In this document: positions 26,166 through 35,601 of the stretch, one piece after another
Numbering within the stretch: the stretch's first letter is position 1
How the letters are laid out: every line of letters starts with the position of its first letter
DNA from: Isosphaeraceae bacterium EP7
GTDB taxonomy: Bacteria; Planctomycetota; Planctomycetia; Isosphaerales; Isosphaeraceae
Direction: 5' to 3'
DNA length: 64,000 bases
Assembly: GCA_038400315.1 (NCBI GenBank)
Contig: CP151667.1
Coordinates: 4,289,174 to 4,353,173 of the forward strand
Program-made: the position numbers and the translations under genes
Notes under the pieces: model-generated
Database searches by the model: none
What the model was told of the DNA's origin: nothing
What the model saw: only the letters and a program-made list of their open reading frames with translations

Positions 26166-28196
26166 ATGGCGGGCGCTGGAGGCGATCGTGTGGCAACCAG
26201 CCGGGCAGACGGGGCGGCGCGCGACCTGGCGAGCCTGTTCGGGCTCGGCGCGTCGGGCTCGCTGAGCGACGGTCAGTTGCTGGAGCGCTTCGTCGAGGGG
26301 GAGAATCCCACGGCCCAGCTTGCCTTCTCCGCGCTCGTCGATCGCCACGGCGCCCTGGTCCTGGGCGTCTGCCGGTCGATCCTACGCGACGAGCACGACG
26401 CCCGCGATGCTTGCCAGGCGACCTTCCTGGTGCTTGCCCGCAAGGCTCGTTCGCTCTGGACACTGGAAACCCTCGGCCCCTGGCTGCATCAGGTGGCCCT
26501 GCGCGCCGCGAGGTCGTCGCGAGCCTCGACGGTGCGTCGCCGGGGCCACGAGCGAACGGCCGCGTCTCTAAACCAGGAACGCGTGAGCCCCGGCGAAAGA
26601 CTTGGCCCCGACGCCTGCGTGGTCCACGAGGAGATTGGCCGGCTGCCCGATCGCTACCGCATTCCGGTCGTTCTCTGCGACCTGGAAGGCCGGTCCTACG
26701 CGCAAGCGGCGCATTCCCTGGGCTGTGCCGTGGGGACTCTCAAGAGCCGTCTATCGCGAGGTCGGGCAAGGCTGAACTCACGGCTGACTCGGCGGGGACT
26801 GGCCCCGGCGACCTGGGTGCCCGGGGCATTGCTTCGGGAGGAAGTTGGCCTGTCGACGATTTCGAAGGCCCTCGCGGATTCCACGATGATCGCCGCGATG
26901 GAGGCTCTGTCGGGCGGTGGGTCGTCGGGGTTGGTCCTTCGACTAACTGAGGGAGTGCTCATGAGCATGTTCAAGGCCAAGTTGAAGTCGGTCGGACTGG
27001 CCACGCTGGCCGCCGTCATGGCGACGTCGGGTGCGTTTGTCATTGCACGACGGATGAATGCGAGGGAGGATCCCGCCCAGGTTGCCCCGGTCGGCCCGGC
27101 CGTGACCACCCGGACGGGCCCCGAAGTGTCGGAGACGAAGACGGACGCAGTGGATAGCGACCGCGCCTTGGCCGTCGGGTTCAGCCCCGATGGCAAGAGG
27201 ATTGTCTCGGCCGGGTTCGGCCCGATTTTGCTCTGGGATTTCGCCACAGGTCAGAAGCGAGCCCCCACCGGTGGGGGCGGGCGAATCATCCGCACGATCG
27301 CCTTCTCCCCGGACGGATCGGTCATGGCGAGCAGCGGCGACGATGCAATCGTCAGGCTCTGGGATCCCCATTCGGGAGCACCGATCCGCTCATTTCCAGG
27401 GCTGAGCGAGGGCCTGCTCGCAGTTGATCCGAACATCGGTGTCTCCTCGATCGCTTTCTCTCCCGATGGTGGCTCGATTGCCATCGGCGGTGGAATCGGT
27501 GTACTGCTCGATAAGTCCGCCTACGAGGTGCGTCTCTTCGAGGCGAAGACCGGCAAGCTGAAGTGGACCCACATGGGCCGCATGGACTGGGTGCTCTCGG
27601 TTGCCTTTTCGCCCGACGGAAAGTCGTTGGCGAGCACGGGGACCAACAAGGTCAGGATCTGGGACGCGCGGACCGGGGATGTCCGGGTCGCGCTATCGCC
27701 GGCAAGGGGGAGCATCTACTCAGTCGCGTTTTCTCCCGACGGCAAGACACTTGCAGGAGGAGGGGCGTATCTCTCCGAGGATGGAATCCGGCCCGCGGGC
27801 CAGGTGATCCTGTGGGATGTGCTGACGGGTGATGCTTTGCGGACCCTGGAAGGACACCACGGGGGTGTGATGGCGATCCAGTTTTCCCCCGATGGACGGT
27901 CGCTCGCGAGCGGCAGCAGCGGCCCGGTCCGCCAAGATCCCCCCAGGTCGCCCGGAGGAATCAGCCCCGGCTGGAGGCTCGTCAGCGAGGTCAAGCTCTG
28001 GGAGGCGCGAACGGGAAGGCTGCGTTGGACCTATGAGGGTGAGTCGTCGGACGTGACATCACTGGCCTTCTCGCCCGACGGGAAGGCCCTCGTGTCTTGC
28101 GACAACAAGACGGTCACCGTTATCGGCGTGGAGTCGGGCCTGGCCGAGCGAACGCTGATGACGACTGAATTTTCCGCCGCGAAGGTTCGTCCTTAG
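26166..28196 (+). CDS. ECF-type sigma factor fused to a WD40 propeller
   Basis: The protein has 676 residues from the ATG at 26166 (an ATG at 26115 is also possible). The sigma part has region 2 near 45-115 (DEHDARDACQATFLVLARKA) and region 4 near 155-205 (GRLPDRYRIPVVLCDLEG, GTLKSRLSRGRARL). A membrane helix lies at about 272-290 (LATLAAVMATSGAFV). After it come seven WD40 blades, each with an FSPDG turn (for example AFSPDGKSLASTGTNKVRIW and VRLWDPHSG), enough for a full seven-bladed propeller. It is a paralogue of the gene at 225-1913 but with a better preserved propeller. The propeller is inferred to be outside the cytoplasmic membrane; no anti-sigma gene is nearby. Confidence 0.9.
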   Translation: MAGAGGDRVATSRADGAARDLASLFGLGASGSLSDGQLLERFVEGENPTAQLAFSALVDRHGALVLGVCRSILRDEHDARDACQATFLVLARKARSLWTLETLGPWLHQVALRAARSSRASTVRRRGHERTAASLNQERVSPGERLGPDACVVHEEIGRLPDRYRIPVVLCDLEGRSYAQAAHSLGCAVGTLKSRLSRGRARLNSRLTRRGLAPATWVPGALLREEVGLSTISKALADSTMIAAMEALSGGGSSGLVLRLTEGVLMSMFKAKLKSVGLATLAAVMATSGAFVIARRMNAREDPAQVAPVGPAVTTRTGPEVSETKTDAVDSDRALAVGFSPDGKRIVSAGFGPILLWDFATGQKRAPTGGGGRIIRTIAFSPDGSVMASSGDDAIVRLWDPHSGAPIRSFPGLSEGLLAVDPNIGVSSIAFSPDGGSIAIGGGIGVLLDKSAYEVRLFEAKTGKLKWTHMGRMDWVLSVAFSPDGKSLASTGTNKVRIWDARTGDVRVALSPARGSIYSVAFSPDGKTLAGGGAYLSEDGIRPAGQVILWDVLTGDALRTLEGHHGGVMAIQFSPDGRSLASGSSGPVRQDPPRSPGGISPGWRLVSEVKLWEARTGRLRWTYEGESSDVTSLAFSPDGKALVSCDNKTVTVIGVESGLAERTLMTTEFSAAKVRP

Positions 28197-28319
28197 CATG
28201 GACCTTACCGGTCCGTCTGGTTTCCCCGGGTTAGAAGAGCCAATCCCGGGCGCCTGGCACGGTTTCGACCGGGTCGAAATGAAGCGTTCTGGAGAGTCGT
28301 TTCCTGCGGGAATAGCCTC

Positions 28320-28850
28320 ATGCCCATCAACGCACGCCTGATCCTGGATGCGGTAATGGAAGAGTACGTCATGTCCCCGGGCGGGATTCACGGCGTCTCT
28401 CACTGGGCGCGGGTCTGGGAGAATGGGCTGAGGCTGGCGACCGAGACGGGGGCGGATGTAGAGGTCGTCAAGGCGTTTGCGCTGATTCATGACTCGAAGC
28501 GATGGAACGACGACGATGATCCGGGGCATGGGCCCAGGGCGGCCGTGTTCGCCAGGACTTTGCGTGGACGGGGGCTTGAACTCGGGGAGGAAACCTTCGA
28601 ACTCTTGTTCGTCGCATGCCGCGACCACACGTCCGGGCGGACGCATCCAGACCCGACGGTCCAGACCTGCTGGGATGCCGACCGGCTCGACCTCGGCCGG
28701 GTGGGAATCTGCCCCGAGCCCGCCTTCCTCTGCACCGAGGCGGCGAGCCGTGCGGTGATGATCGACTGGGCCAACGGTCGGTCCGAGGCGTGCGAGATGC
28801 CCGACTGGGTGGCGGACGCGTGGGGGATCGAGATCGAAGGCGCCGATTGA
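28320..28850 (+). CDS. HD-domain hydrolase-like protein
   Basis: The 176-residue protein has an HD-type metal site. His in GVSHWARVW, HD in FALIHDSKRW, His in GHGPRAAV and CRDHT, and Asp in CWDADRLDLGRVG occur in the order expected of HD phosphohydrolases. Such enzymes cleave phosphate from nucleotides or second messengers; the substrate is not evident. It stands between the ECF-WD40 gene (gap 123 bases) and the convergent porin remnant. The start ATG at 28320 is the first in frame. Confidence 0.75.
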   Translation: MPINARLILDAVMEEYVMSPGGIHGVSHWARVWENGLRLATETGADVEVVKAFALIHDSKRWNDDDDPGHGPRAAVFARTLRGRGLELGEETFELLFVACRDHTSGRTHPDPTVQTCWDADRLDLGRVGICPEPAFLCTEAASRAVMIDWANGRSEACEMPDWVADAWGIEIEGAD

Positions 28851-28889
28851 GGCGTGGAGGTCGGGCATCCGGCCTGGAGGGTTGGCCGA

Positions 28890-29909
28890 TCAGAAGTCGG
28901 TGAGGATCCGGGCCTGGAAGCGGGTGCCGATCTCCCCGGCGAAGTAGCCGTAGAGGTCGTTGGCGGCTGGGGAGTGGTTGACCTTCTTGGTCTCGAAGGT
29001 CCCCCGGACGTTGCGATTGTCGAAGACGTACCAGTTGATTCCGCCGCCGATCTCGGTCCCCTCGCCGAACTTGCCCGAGACGATGCAGACCCGCCCGAAG
29101 AGGTCGAGCCTGCGGGGAATGATCGAGTAGGAGAGCTGCACGAGTCCGCCGGTGTCGAACTGGCTGAGGTCGCCGCGTGGAAAGGAACCGCCTGCGGCGT
29201 CAATGCCCTGGATCCATCGGGCGTAGAATTCTCCGCTGGCGCTGAATCCGCGATATTTGAGGGCCAGGTCATAAGAGAAGAGGGTGACGTCGGCGGCCTT
29301 GACGAGGACGCCCGGAGCGAGCGCGCCCCGCTGGAAGAGCGGCGTGCCGTCGGAATGGCAGAGGATGGTGTTTTCCGGTTTGACGGAGCCGGCGGCGAAG
29401 TCGGACTCCCTGACGCTGCGGAGTTAGGTGAGCCGAGAAGGCGAAGCCGCTCAAGGTGAACCAGGCGCGATTGAGGTTGAAATTGCTCTGGTTCAGGACC
29501 GGCTTGACCATGCCCGAGCTGTCGGTCCAGGTGGGAACGGCTCGCGAGAAACCGCTGTAGCGGACCTGCGAGGTGAGATTGAACTTGAGTGCGAAGGGGG
29601 CACGCTGCTTGTCGGAGGGGGCGACGATGACGAAGCCGTTGTCGTCGTTGCCGGCGATGAATTTGGTGTCGGGGGCGGTGATCCGGGCCGGCTTAGTCCC
29701 TCCGCCCGAATCGAGCAGGGCGTTGAAGGCGGATTTCTCGGGCGGTGCGACAGTCGAGGCGGGAACCGGGACGGGGCGACGTCTGCGGGTACCTGGGCCT
29801 TCGCGGCTGCAGAGAGCGATGTCGCAAGGAACACGACGAGCAAGAGCCGGTAGCCACGCGACGCGTGTGACTTCTCACTCAGAAAACCCGTCCTCGACGG
29901 ATCAGGCAC
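28890..29909 (-). pseudogene. Decayed OprP/OprO-like porin gene
   Basis: Read on the minus strand from a GTG at 29909 (GGAGG just upstream), the product begins with a signal peptide (LLLVVFLATSLSAAAKAQ). The frame then changes near 29771-29785 in a C/G run. It continues with porin text (KFIAGNDDNGFVIVAP, FNLTSQVRYSGFSRAVPTW, NFNLNRAWFTLSGFAFS). At about 29411-29440 it jumps to a third frame that resumes late in the barrel (SDFAAGSVKPENTILCHSDG, GALAPGVLVKAADVTLFSYD, GGGINWYVFDNRNVRGTFE) and ends in ARILTDF. From memory of related porins, roughly 150 or more residues between the last two segments are missing, so a deletion is likely. Next to an intact porin. Confidence 0.75.
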
Positions 29910-29950
29910 GCGACCTCCTCGGTCGAGGGGGGGACGATCGGTCGGCTCGA

Positions 29951-31756
29951 TCAGAAGAACATGGCGAACCGCATCCAGACGGTCTGGTAGGTGTCGATCG
30001 GGCTCCGGCCGCTCAGGGGAATGGCCTCGTTGAAGTGGGTCCAGACGTAGTCGAGGCTGAGCCTGGTGTAGCGGTTGGGCCACCAGTTCATGCCGGTCAT
30101 GAAGTTGCCCATGCGGCTGGCGTTGTTGCCCGCGGTGACGAACCCGCGAGCGAAGTCGCCGGTCCCAGCGTTCAGCTCCGACCACTGGGCGGCGATCTGC
30201 CAGGCACCCGGGCCATACAGCTGTCGGCTGGGGATGAACGGTCGATTGGGGATGACGGTTGAGTAGCCCTGGAAGCCGTTGCCCTTGAAGTCCTTCTCGC
30301 CGGTGAGATAGTAGGACAGATTGACATAATAGCCGCGCTGGGTGGATCGGCCCTTGGTGTCGCCGTCGGTGAGCACGCGGCTGTGGTTGATGTATTCGGC
30401 CAGGGCGCTGAAGCGGCCGTACCAGTAGACGTGCGGGGCGAAGACGTCTCGCATCCCGTCGGCGGAGACGTTGGCGTTATAGCTGTGGAAGGGGATGCCC
30501 AGGACGGTGGTGAAGGCCTCGTTGGTGGTGGACTCGCCATTGTTCGTGAAGGCGGTCCCCCCCTGTTTGAGGAGGTATTGCTGCTTGCCGGCGGAGAAGC
30601 CGACGCCGGCCCCGAGGCCTTCCCAGATGGTCCCTTCCCAGTCGTCGCCCCGGAAAGGGGTGACGTCGACGGCGCCGTTGAAGTCCTGGTTGCGGTCGAT
30701 GTTGCCGAACAGGCTGGCCCCGCTGTTATTGACGCCCGACCACCACTGGATGCGTTTGTCCCAGAGCGTGCCGGTGAGCATCATGCCGATGGGACGCTTG
30801 CCGGCCAGCTGGTAGAGCGGCGAGTTGGTGATGACCGGTTCCAGCGCGGGGCTGAAAGCGTAGTATTCATACAAGGGGGGGGCCAGACCTTTGCCTGCGC
30901 GGAGGGTGATGTCGTCGGTGATGTGCCAGGCGAGGAAGGCATCGAGGAGGTTGAACGTGCCGAGGAAGCCCTGGACGCCGACCTGATAGCTCCAGTCCTT
31001 GGTGATGTTGCCGTAGATGAAGGAACGAGTGAAGGGCATGTTGAACCCCTGCTCGTCGGTGGGCAGTCTCGCCCGGTCGACGAAGGTGCCGTCGACGGTC
31101 ACCTGGTTGGTGACGTTGAGGCTGTACTCGTCGTCGTCGGAGCTGAACGCAAAGTAGCCGCCGCCGCCCAGCGGGCCGGTCGCCTTCTCGTTGTACTTAT
31201 AGCGAGCCTTCAGCCCGAAGCGACTGGTGCTGGGATTGGGGTGGTCGCTGCCGGCGAACGCCCCCGAGTGGTAGCGTTCGGGTACGCCGTTGATGCCGTC
31301 GCCCGCCTCGGAGGCGGTTCCGCCACGAGGGTTGCCGGCTTCACTGTAGGCGCCGACATCGGCCGCGGGCAGCTCGCTCATCGCGCGGATCTCGCCGCGA
31401 AGCTGGAGCAGCTCGGCCTTGAGTGCGCGGGCCTCGGCGACCTCGGCGCGCAGGCTACGCATCTCGGCGGCGAGCTCGGCGTTGGTCGGGTCGGCCTGGA
31501 GCGGGTCGGCGGCGACCGCGGGCGCCGGATTGGCCACTGGAGCCGCCGGAGCAGGCATGACGGCGATGGGCGCCGGCGGGACGAACACCGGCTGGGCGGC
31601 TGCGCCGCGAGCCCTGCTTCCGGGGCGGGGGGGCGTCGGGTTCTGCGCGTCTGCCGTCGATGTCAGGACGAGCAGGAGGGCCAGAGGTACAGCCAGGACG
31701 GATCGTCGCGGCCGGCGCGGGGCGGTGCGTGCTGACCGATTTCTAAGATCCGTCAT
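29951..31756 (-). CDS. Phosphate-selective-type porin (OprP/OprO-like)
   Basis: The 601-residue outer-membrane protein has a signal peptide (VLAVPLALLLVLTSTADAQ), a Pro/Ala-rich linker and a short coiled coil (about 95-120, AEMRSLRAEVAEARALKAEL). The C-terminal barrel alternates strands and ends in an aromatic, VWMRFAMFF, typical for BamA-dependent porins. Signatures include QVTVDGTFVDRARLPTDEQG and RTGYYVNLSYYLTGEKDF-like strands. The family includes anion and short-chain amide/urea channels (FmdC type). Divergence from the urea transporter suggests, but does not prove, that it serves urea or amide entry. The broken porin follows on the same strand. Confidence 0.82.
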   Translation of the reverse strand: MTDLRNRSARTAPRRPRRSVLAVPLALLLVLTSTADAQNPTPPRPGSRARGAAAQPVFVPPAPIAVMPAPAAPVANPAPAVAADPLQADPTNAELAAEMRSLRAEVAEARALKAELLQLRGEIRAMSELPAADVGAYSEAGNPRGGTASEAGDGINGVPERYHSGAFAGSDHPNPSTSRFGLKARYKYNEKATGPLGGGGYFAFSSDDDEYSLNVTNQVTVDGTFVDRARLPTDEQGFNMPFTRSFIYGNITKDWSYQVGVQGFLGTFNLLDAFLAWHITDDITLRAGKGLAPPLYEYYAFSPALEPVITNSPLYQLAGKRPIGMMLTGTLWDKRIQWWSGVNNSGASLFGNIDRNQDFNGAVDVTPFRGDDWEGTIWEGLGAGVGFSAGKQQYLLKQGGTAFTNNGESTTNEAFTTVLGIPFHSYNANVSADGMRDVFAPHVYWYGRFSALAEYINHSRVLTDGDTKGRSTQRGYYVNLSYYLTGEKDFKGNGFQGYSTVIPNRPFIPSRQLYGPGAWQIAAQWSELNAGTGDFARGFVTAGNNASRMGNFMTGMNWWPNRYTRLSLDYVWTHFNEAIPLSGRSPIDTYQTVWMRFAMFF

Positions 31757-31893
31757 CTGGGGATACCCCCACCTGGGCGTGCGGACGCGAGCCGTGAGTC
31801 CTGTAGGACGTATGCGTTAGAGATGAATCGGTCTGCGGAGGCCGATCGCTTGAAAACTCGTCGGAATAATCCGCATAACAGGGCGACTGACTC

Positions 31894-31922
31894 TTGCCTT
31901 GCCCCAGCGACGCCTCTATAGT
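31894..31922 (+). promoter_or_regulatory. Candidate promoter of the urea transporter-urease operon
   Basis: TTGCCT (31894-31899) and TATAGT (31917-31922) are 17 bases apart, which would start transcription near 31929, about 78 bases before the transporter ATG at 32007. No riboswitch-like structure or clear NtcA/NtrC site was recognised in 31757-32006. Confidence 0.55.
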
Positions 31923-32006
31923 GCAGGCCGAAAACGGCTCGGGGCGGCGAGCCGTAACCTTCTAAGTCCAATCGGCTTGTACGATTTGCACCTGGGGTGG
32001 GGCGTT

Positions 32007-32906
32007 ATGCCTGAGCGTTGGAACGGGGCGGTTGGTGCCCGACGCATCATGTCGGTCGTGCTCCGAGGCGTCGCCCAGGTGATGTTCCAGCCCCATGCTG
32101 GGACTGGCCTTCTGTTCGTGATCGGCCTGGCGTTCGGCTCTCCGTTGTTCGCGGCCGGGGCCTTGCTCGGCTCGCTCATCGGGTCGGCAGTGGCGGTGGC
32201 ATTGAAGTTTCCCGCCGACGAGATTGAGCAGGGGATTTACGGGTTCAACTCGGCGCTGGTGGGGCTAGCCCTGCTGGTGCTGCTGCGGCCGGTGCCGACG
32301 ACCTGGATCCTGATCGTCGTCGGCTGCGTGCTGGCGTCGCTGGTCACGCGCCTGGCACGGCAATTCCTGCCGTTCCCGACGTACACCGCGCCCTTCGTGC
32401 TGGTGACCTGGGCGGCGTTGCTGACGGCGCACGGGATGGCAGGCAACTCGATCGATCCGCCTCACTCCCCGGTGCCGGTCGAGTCCGCGGGATTCCTGCG
32501 GTCTGTGCTGGCTGGCGAGGCCGAGGTGATGCTGGGGGCGAGCTCGCTGACGGGGGCCTTCTTCCTGATCGGCATCGCGTTGAGCGACCCCCGGCACGCC
32601 ATCCTGGCGCTGGTGGGATCGACGGTCGGTACGCTGACGGCGATGTATCATGGTGACCCCGATCCATCGGTCTCGCTCGGGCTTTACGGCTACAACGCGG
32701 CGCTCACGGCGATGGCGGTCTACCTCTGGCGGAGGTCGCTGCTCGTCCCCATCCTGGGGGCGCTCATCTCGGTGCCGTTGACGGAGTTCTTCCCGAAATC
32801 GCTCGGCCTGCCCGCGCTCACGGCGCCGTTCGTGGTCGCATCGTGGATTGTCCTCATCGCCGGGATCGTCGAGCGCGAGTTCCTCAGGGAACGGCAGGCA
32901 CGATAA
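32007..32906 (+). CDS. Urea transporter (UT family)
   Basis: The membrane protein of 299 residues has the internal duplication of urea channels. EQGIYGFNSALVGLALLV and VSLGLYGYNAALTAMAVY are the paired selectivity-filter segments. LPFPTYTAPFVLVTWAALL and LGLPALTAPFVVASWIVL are the paired LPxxTxPF segments. It would let urea diffuse through the inner membrane. The ATG at 32007 is chosen because the first membrane segment follows about 30 residues later; a start at 32049 is possible. The urease gamma gene begins 64 bases after the stop, giving a complete uptake-hydrolysis module. Confidence 0.9.
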   Translation: MPERWNGAVGARRIMSVVLRGVAQVMFQPHAGTGLLFVIGLAFGSPLFAAGALLGSLIGSAVAVALKFPADEIEQGIYGFNSALVGLALLVLLRPVPTTWILIVVGCVLASLVTRLARQFLPFPTYTAPFVLVTWAALLTAHGMAGNSIDPPHSPVPVESAGFLRSVLAGEAEVMLGASSLTGAFFLIGIALSDPRHAILALVGSTVGTLTAMYHGDPDPSVSLGLYGYNAALTAMAVYLWRRSLLVPILGALISVPLTEFFPKSLGLPALTAPFVVASWIVLIAGIVEREFLRERQAR

Positions 32907-32969
32907 CCTCGGATTGGTCCATTCGCTCCGGCTTGTTCTCCTCTCTTCCAAAGCCCCGGGGGGTGATCG

Positions 32970-33272
32970 ATGCACCTGACGCCGCGCGAGCTCGATAAGC
33001 TCATGATCCACACGCTGGCCGACGTCTCCCTGAGGCGCAAGGCCAAAGGGCTGAAGTTGAACCATCCCGAGTCGATGGCCGTGATCTGCGCCGCGGCGCT
33101 GGAGGGGGCCCGCGAGGGGAAGTCGGTCGAGGAGGTGATGAAGGACGCCGCCCAGGTCCTGACGAAAGCCGACGTGATGGAGGGGGTGGCCGACATGATC
33201 TCCTACGTCCAGGTCGAGGCCGTCTTCACCGACGGCAGCCGTCTTGTGACGGTGCACGACCCCATCAAGTAA
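32970..33272 (+). CDS. ureA: Urease subunit gamma
   Basis: The 100-residue product begins [20 protein letters not shown] and contains [20 protein letters not shown], the standard gamma-subunit text, and ends in VTVHDPIK. It forms the small scaffold part of the (alpha-beta-gamma)3 enzyme that hydrolyses urea to ammonia and carbamate. Its length is exactly normal. It is second in a plus-strand operon after the urea transporter. Confidence 0.97.
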   Translation: MHLTPRELDKLMIHTLADVSLRRKAKGLKLNHPESMAVICAAALEGAREGKSVEEVMKDAAQVLTKADVMEGVADMISYVQVEAVFTDGSRLVTVHDPIK

Positions 33273-33321
33273 CAAGGGTGTCTCGATCTCGTCCGATCCC
33301 CGAGCCGCAGGAGACCAGCCC

Positions 33322-33816
33322 ATGGCGGAGCCCGAATTCAAGCCAGGCACCGACGAGACGGGGGTCGGCCCGTGGCTGCGCCACCCCGACGCCGCGCCGC
33401 AGGCCACCAGCCTGTCCGAGGCTCCCGTGGGGGGCCTGATCCTGGGCGAAGGGGACATCGAGCTGAACGCGGGGCGCCCCCAGACCAGCCTCGAGGTGCG
33501 GAACACCGGCGACCGACCCATCCAGATCGGCTCGCATTTCCACTTCTTCGAGACGAACCGCGCCCTCGAATTCGACCGCCCCGCGGCGTTCGGCCTGCGG
33601 CTGGACATCCCCTCGGGGACAGGCGTCCGCTTCGAACCGGGCGACCAGAAGACCGTCCAGCTCGTGCCCATGGGGGGCAAGCAGCACTGCTACGGGTTCA
33701 ATAACCTGGTCGACGGCTGGACCGGCGGCGGGCCCGAGCCCGACTTCCGGCCGAACCGGATCACGGCGATCGCCAAGGCCGAGGCGCTCGGCTTCAAGTC
33801 CTCCAAGAAGGCCTGA
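33322..33816 (+). CDS. ureB: Urease subunit beta
   Basis: The 164-residue protein has the urease beta core at about 37-150 ([67 protein letters not shown]). Compared with the usual ~105-residue subunit, it has about 35 extra N-terminal residues ([20 protein letters not shown]) and a short C-terminal tail ([18 protein letters not shown]). The ATG at 33322 follows a GCAGGAGACC. The beta subunit caps the alpha subunit in the holoenzyme. Confidence 0.95.
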   Translation: MAEPEFKPGTDETGVGPWLRHPDAAPQATSLSEAPVGGLILGEGDIELNAGRPQTSLEVRNTGDRPIQIGSHFHFFETNRALEFDRPAAFGLRLDIPSGTGVRFEPGDQKTVQLVPMGGKQHCYGFNNLVDGWTGGGPEPDFRPNRITAIAKAEALGFKSSKKA

Positions 33817-33851
33817 ACCGACCGAGACACCCGGGGGAGTCTAGCCGAGCC

Positions 33852-35570
33852 ATGTCGAAGATCTCCAAGAAGCAGTACGCCGACCTGTACGGGCCGACCG
33901 TGGGCGACCGGATCAGGTTGGGCGACACCAGCCTGTTCATCCAGATCGAGCGCGACCTGCGCAACTACGGCGACGAGCTGCAATACGGCGGCGGCAAGAC
34001 CCTGCGCGACGGCATGGGCTCGGACAACCAGATCACCCAGGCGGCCGGCTGCCTGGACATGGTCATCACCAACGTGACCATCCTGGACCCGCTGCTGGGC
34101 GTGGTGAAGGCCGACGTGGGGATCCGCAACGGCCGGATCGTGGGCATCGGCAAGGCGGGCAATCCCAGCACCATGGACGGGGTGACGCCTGGGCTGACCA
34201 CCGGCACCGCCACCGACGCCATCGCCGGCGAGCACCTCATTCTGACCGCCGCCGGGATGGACGCGCACATCCACTTCATCTCGCCGCAGCAGGCCTACGC
34301 CGCGCTCAGCAACGGCATCACCACACTTTGGGGGGGAGGAATCGGGCCATCCGACGGGACCAACGGGGTCACCACGACCAACGGCCCCTGGAACATGGAG
34401 ATGATGCTCCGGGCCGCCGAAGGGCTTCCCGTCAACGTCGGCTTCCAGGGCAAGGGGAACTGCTCGGGCCGGTCCCCGCTCGTCGAGCAGCTACTCGCCG
34501 GGGCCGCCGGGTTCAAGATCCACGAGGACTACGGCACGACCCCGTCCACGATCCGCTCCTGCCTGCGCGTTGCCGATGAGTTCGACGTCTGCGTGGCCAT
34601 CCATACCGACACGCTCAACGAGGCCGGCTACGTCGAGGACACCATCGCCGCCTTCGACGGCCGGACCATCCACACCTACCACAGCGAAGGGGCCGGCGGC
34701 GGCCATGCGCCCGACCTCTTAAAGGTGGTCGGGCAGTCGAACGTGCTCCCCAGCTCGACCAACCCGACGCTGCCTTGCGGCGTGAATTCGGTCGCCGAGC
34801 TGTTCGACATGATCATGGTCTGCCACAACCTGAGCCCGAAGATCCCGTCGGACGTCGCCTTCGCCGAGAGCCGGGTGCGCGGCGAGACGATCGTGGCCGA
34901 GAGCGTGCTGCACGACATGGGGGCCATCTCGATCATCAGCAGCGACTCGCAGGCGATGGGCCGGGTGGGCGAGAGCTGGCTGCGCAGCATCCAGACGGCC
35001 GACATCATGAAGAAGGCCCGCGGCCCGCTCCCCGAGGATTCCGAGGGAAATGACAACGAACGCGTGCTCCGCTTCGTGGCCAAAGTCACCATCAACCCCG
35101 CGCTCACCGTGGGCATCGCCGACACGCTCGGCTCGATCGCGCCGGGCAAGATGGCCGACCTGGTCCTCTGGGAGCCCGCGTTCTTCGGCGCCAAGCCGAA
35201 GCTGGTCCTGAAGGGGGGCTTCATCGCCTGGGCGAACATGGGCGACCCCAACGCCTCGCTGCCCACCTGCCAGCCGATGTATTATCGGCCGATGTTCGGC
35301 GGCTTCGGATCGGCGATGACTGAGACGTGCGTGACATTCATCTCGAAGGCCGCGTTCGACCTGGGAGTCGCCCAGAAGCTCGACCTCAAGCGGGTGGTCA
35401 AGCCGGTCTACGGGACCCGCACGCTGACCAAGCACGACATGGTCCGCAACAGCTATCTGCCCAAGATCGAGGTGAACTCGCAGACCTTCGCCGTGACGGT
35501 CGACGGGGTGCACGCCACGATCAAGCCGCCCACGCATATCTCGCTGAACCAGCTCCATTTCTTCAGCTGA
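33852..35570 (+). CDS. ureC: Urease subunit alpha (catalytic)
   Basis: The 572-residue catalytic subunit has the di-nickel ligands in [11 protein letters not shown], the Lys carbamylated in [12 protein letters not shown], and His in [12 protein letters not shown] and [13 protein letters not shown]. The flap region reads [20 protein letters not shown]; the first His of the usual CHHL, which is the catalytic acid, is kept while the second is Asn. The Asp ligand is in [13 protein letters not shown]. Length is normal. It lies 35 bases after ureB and 31 before ureE. Confidence 0.97.
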   Translation: MSKISKKQYADLYGPTVGDRIRLGDTSLFIQIERDLRNYGDELQYGGGKTLRDGMGSDNQITQAAGCLDMVITNVTILDPLLGVVKADVGIRNGRIVGIGKAGNPSTMDGVTPGLTTGTATDAIAGEHLILTAAGMDAHIHFISPQQAYAALSNGITTLWGGGIGPSDGTNGVTTTNGPWNMEMMLRAAEGLPVNVGFQGKGNCSGRSPLVEQLLAGAAGFKIHEDYGTTPSTIRSCLRVADEFDVCVAIHTDTLNEAGYVEDTIAAFDGRTIHTYHSEGAGGGHAPDLLKVVGQSNVLPSSTNPTLPCGVNSVAELFDMIMVCHNLSPKIPSDVAFAESRVRGETIVAESVLHDMGAISIISSDSQAMGRVGESWLRSIQTADIMKKARGPLPEDSEGNDNERVLRFVAKVTINPALTVGIADTLGSIAPGKMADLVLWEPAFFGAKPKLVLKGGFIAWANMGDPNASLPTCQPMYYRPMFGGFGSAMTETCVTFISKAAFDLGVAQKLDLKRVVKPVYGTRTLTKHDMVRNSYLPKIEVNSQTFAVTVDGVHATIKPPTHISLNQLHFFS

Positions 35571-35601
35571 GCCGCGACCAACGCCGAACCCGGGGTGGAG
35601 C

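Noticed and set aside
29493-30185. A continuous 230-codon minus-strand frame as a separate gene
   Set aside because: It joins shadow text of the intact porin to the signal peptide of the broken porin; only the signal peptide part is real.
31757-32006. Guanidine or other nitrogen riboswitch ahead of the urea transporter
   Set aside because: No recognisable conserved ykkC-type core or stable multi-stem structure seen by eye.
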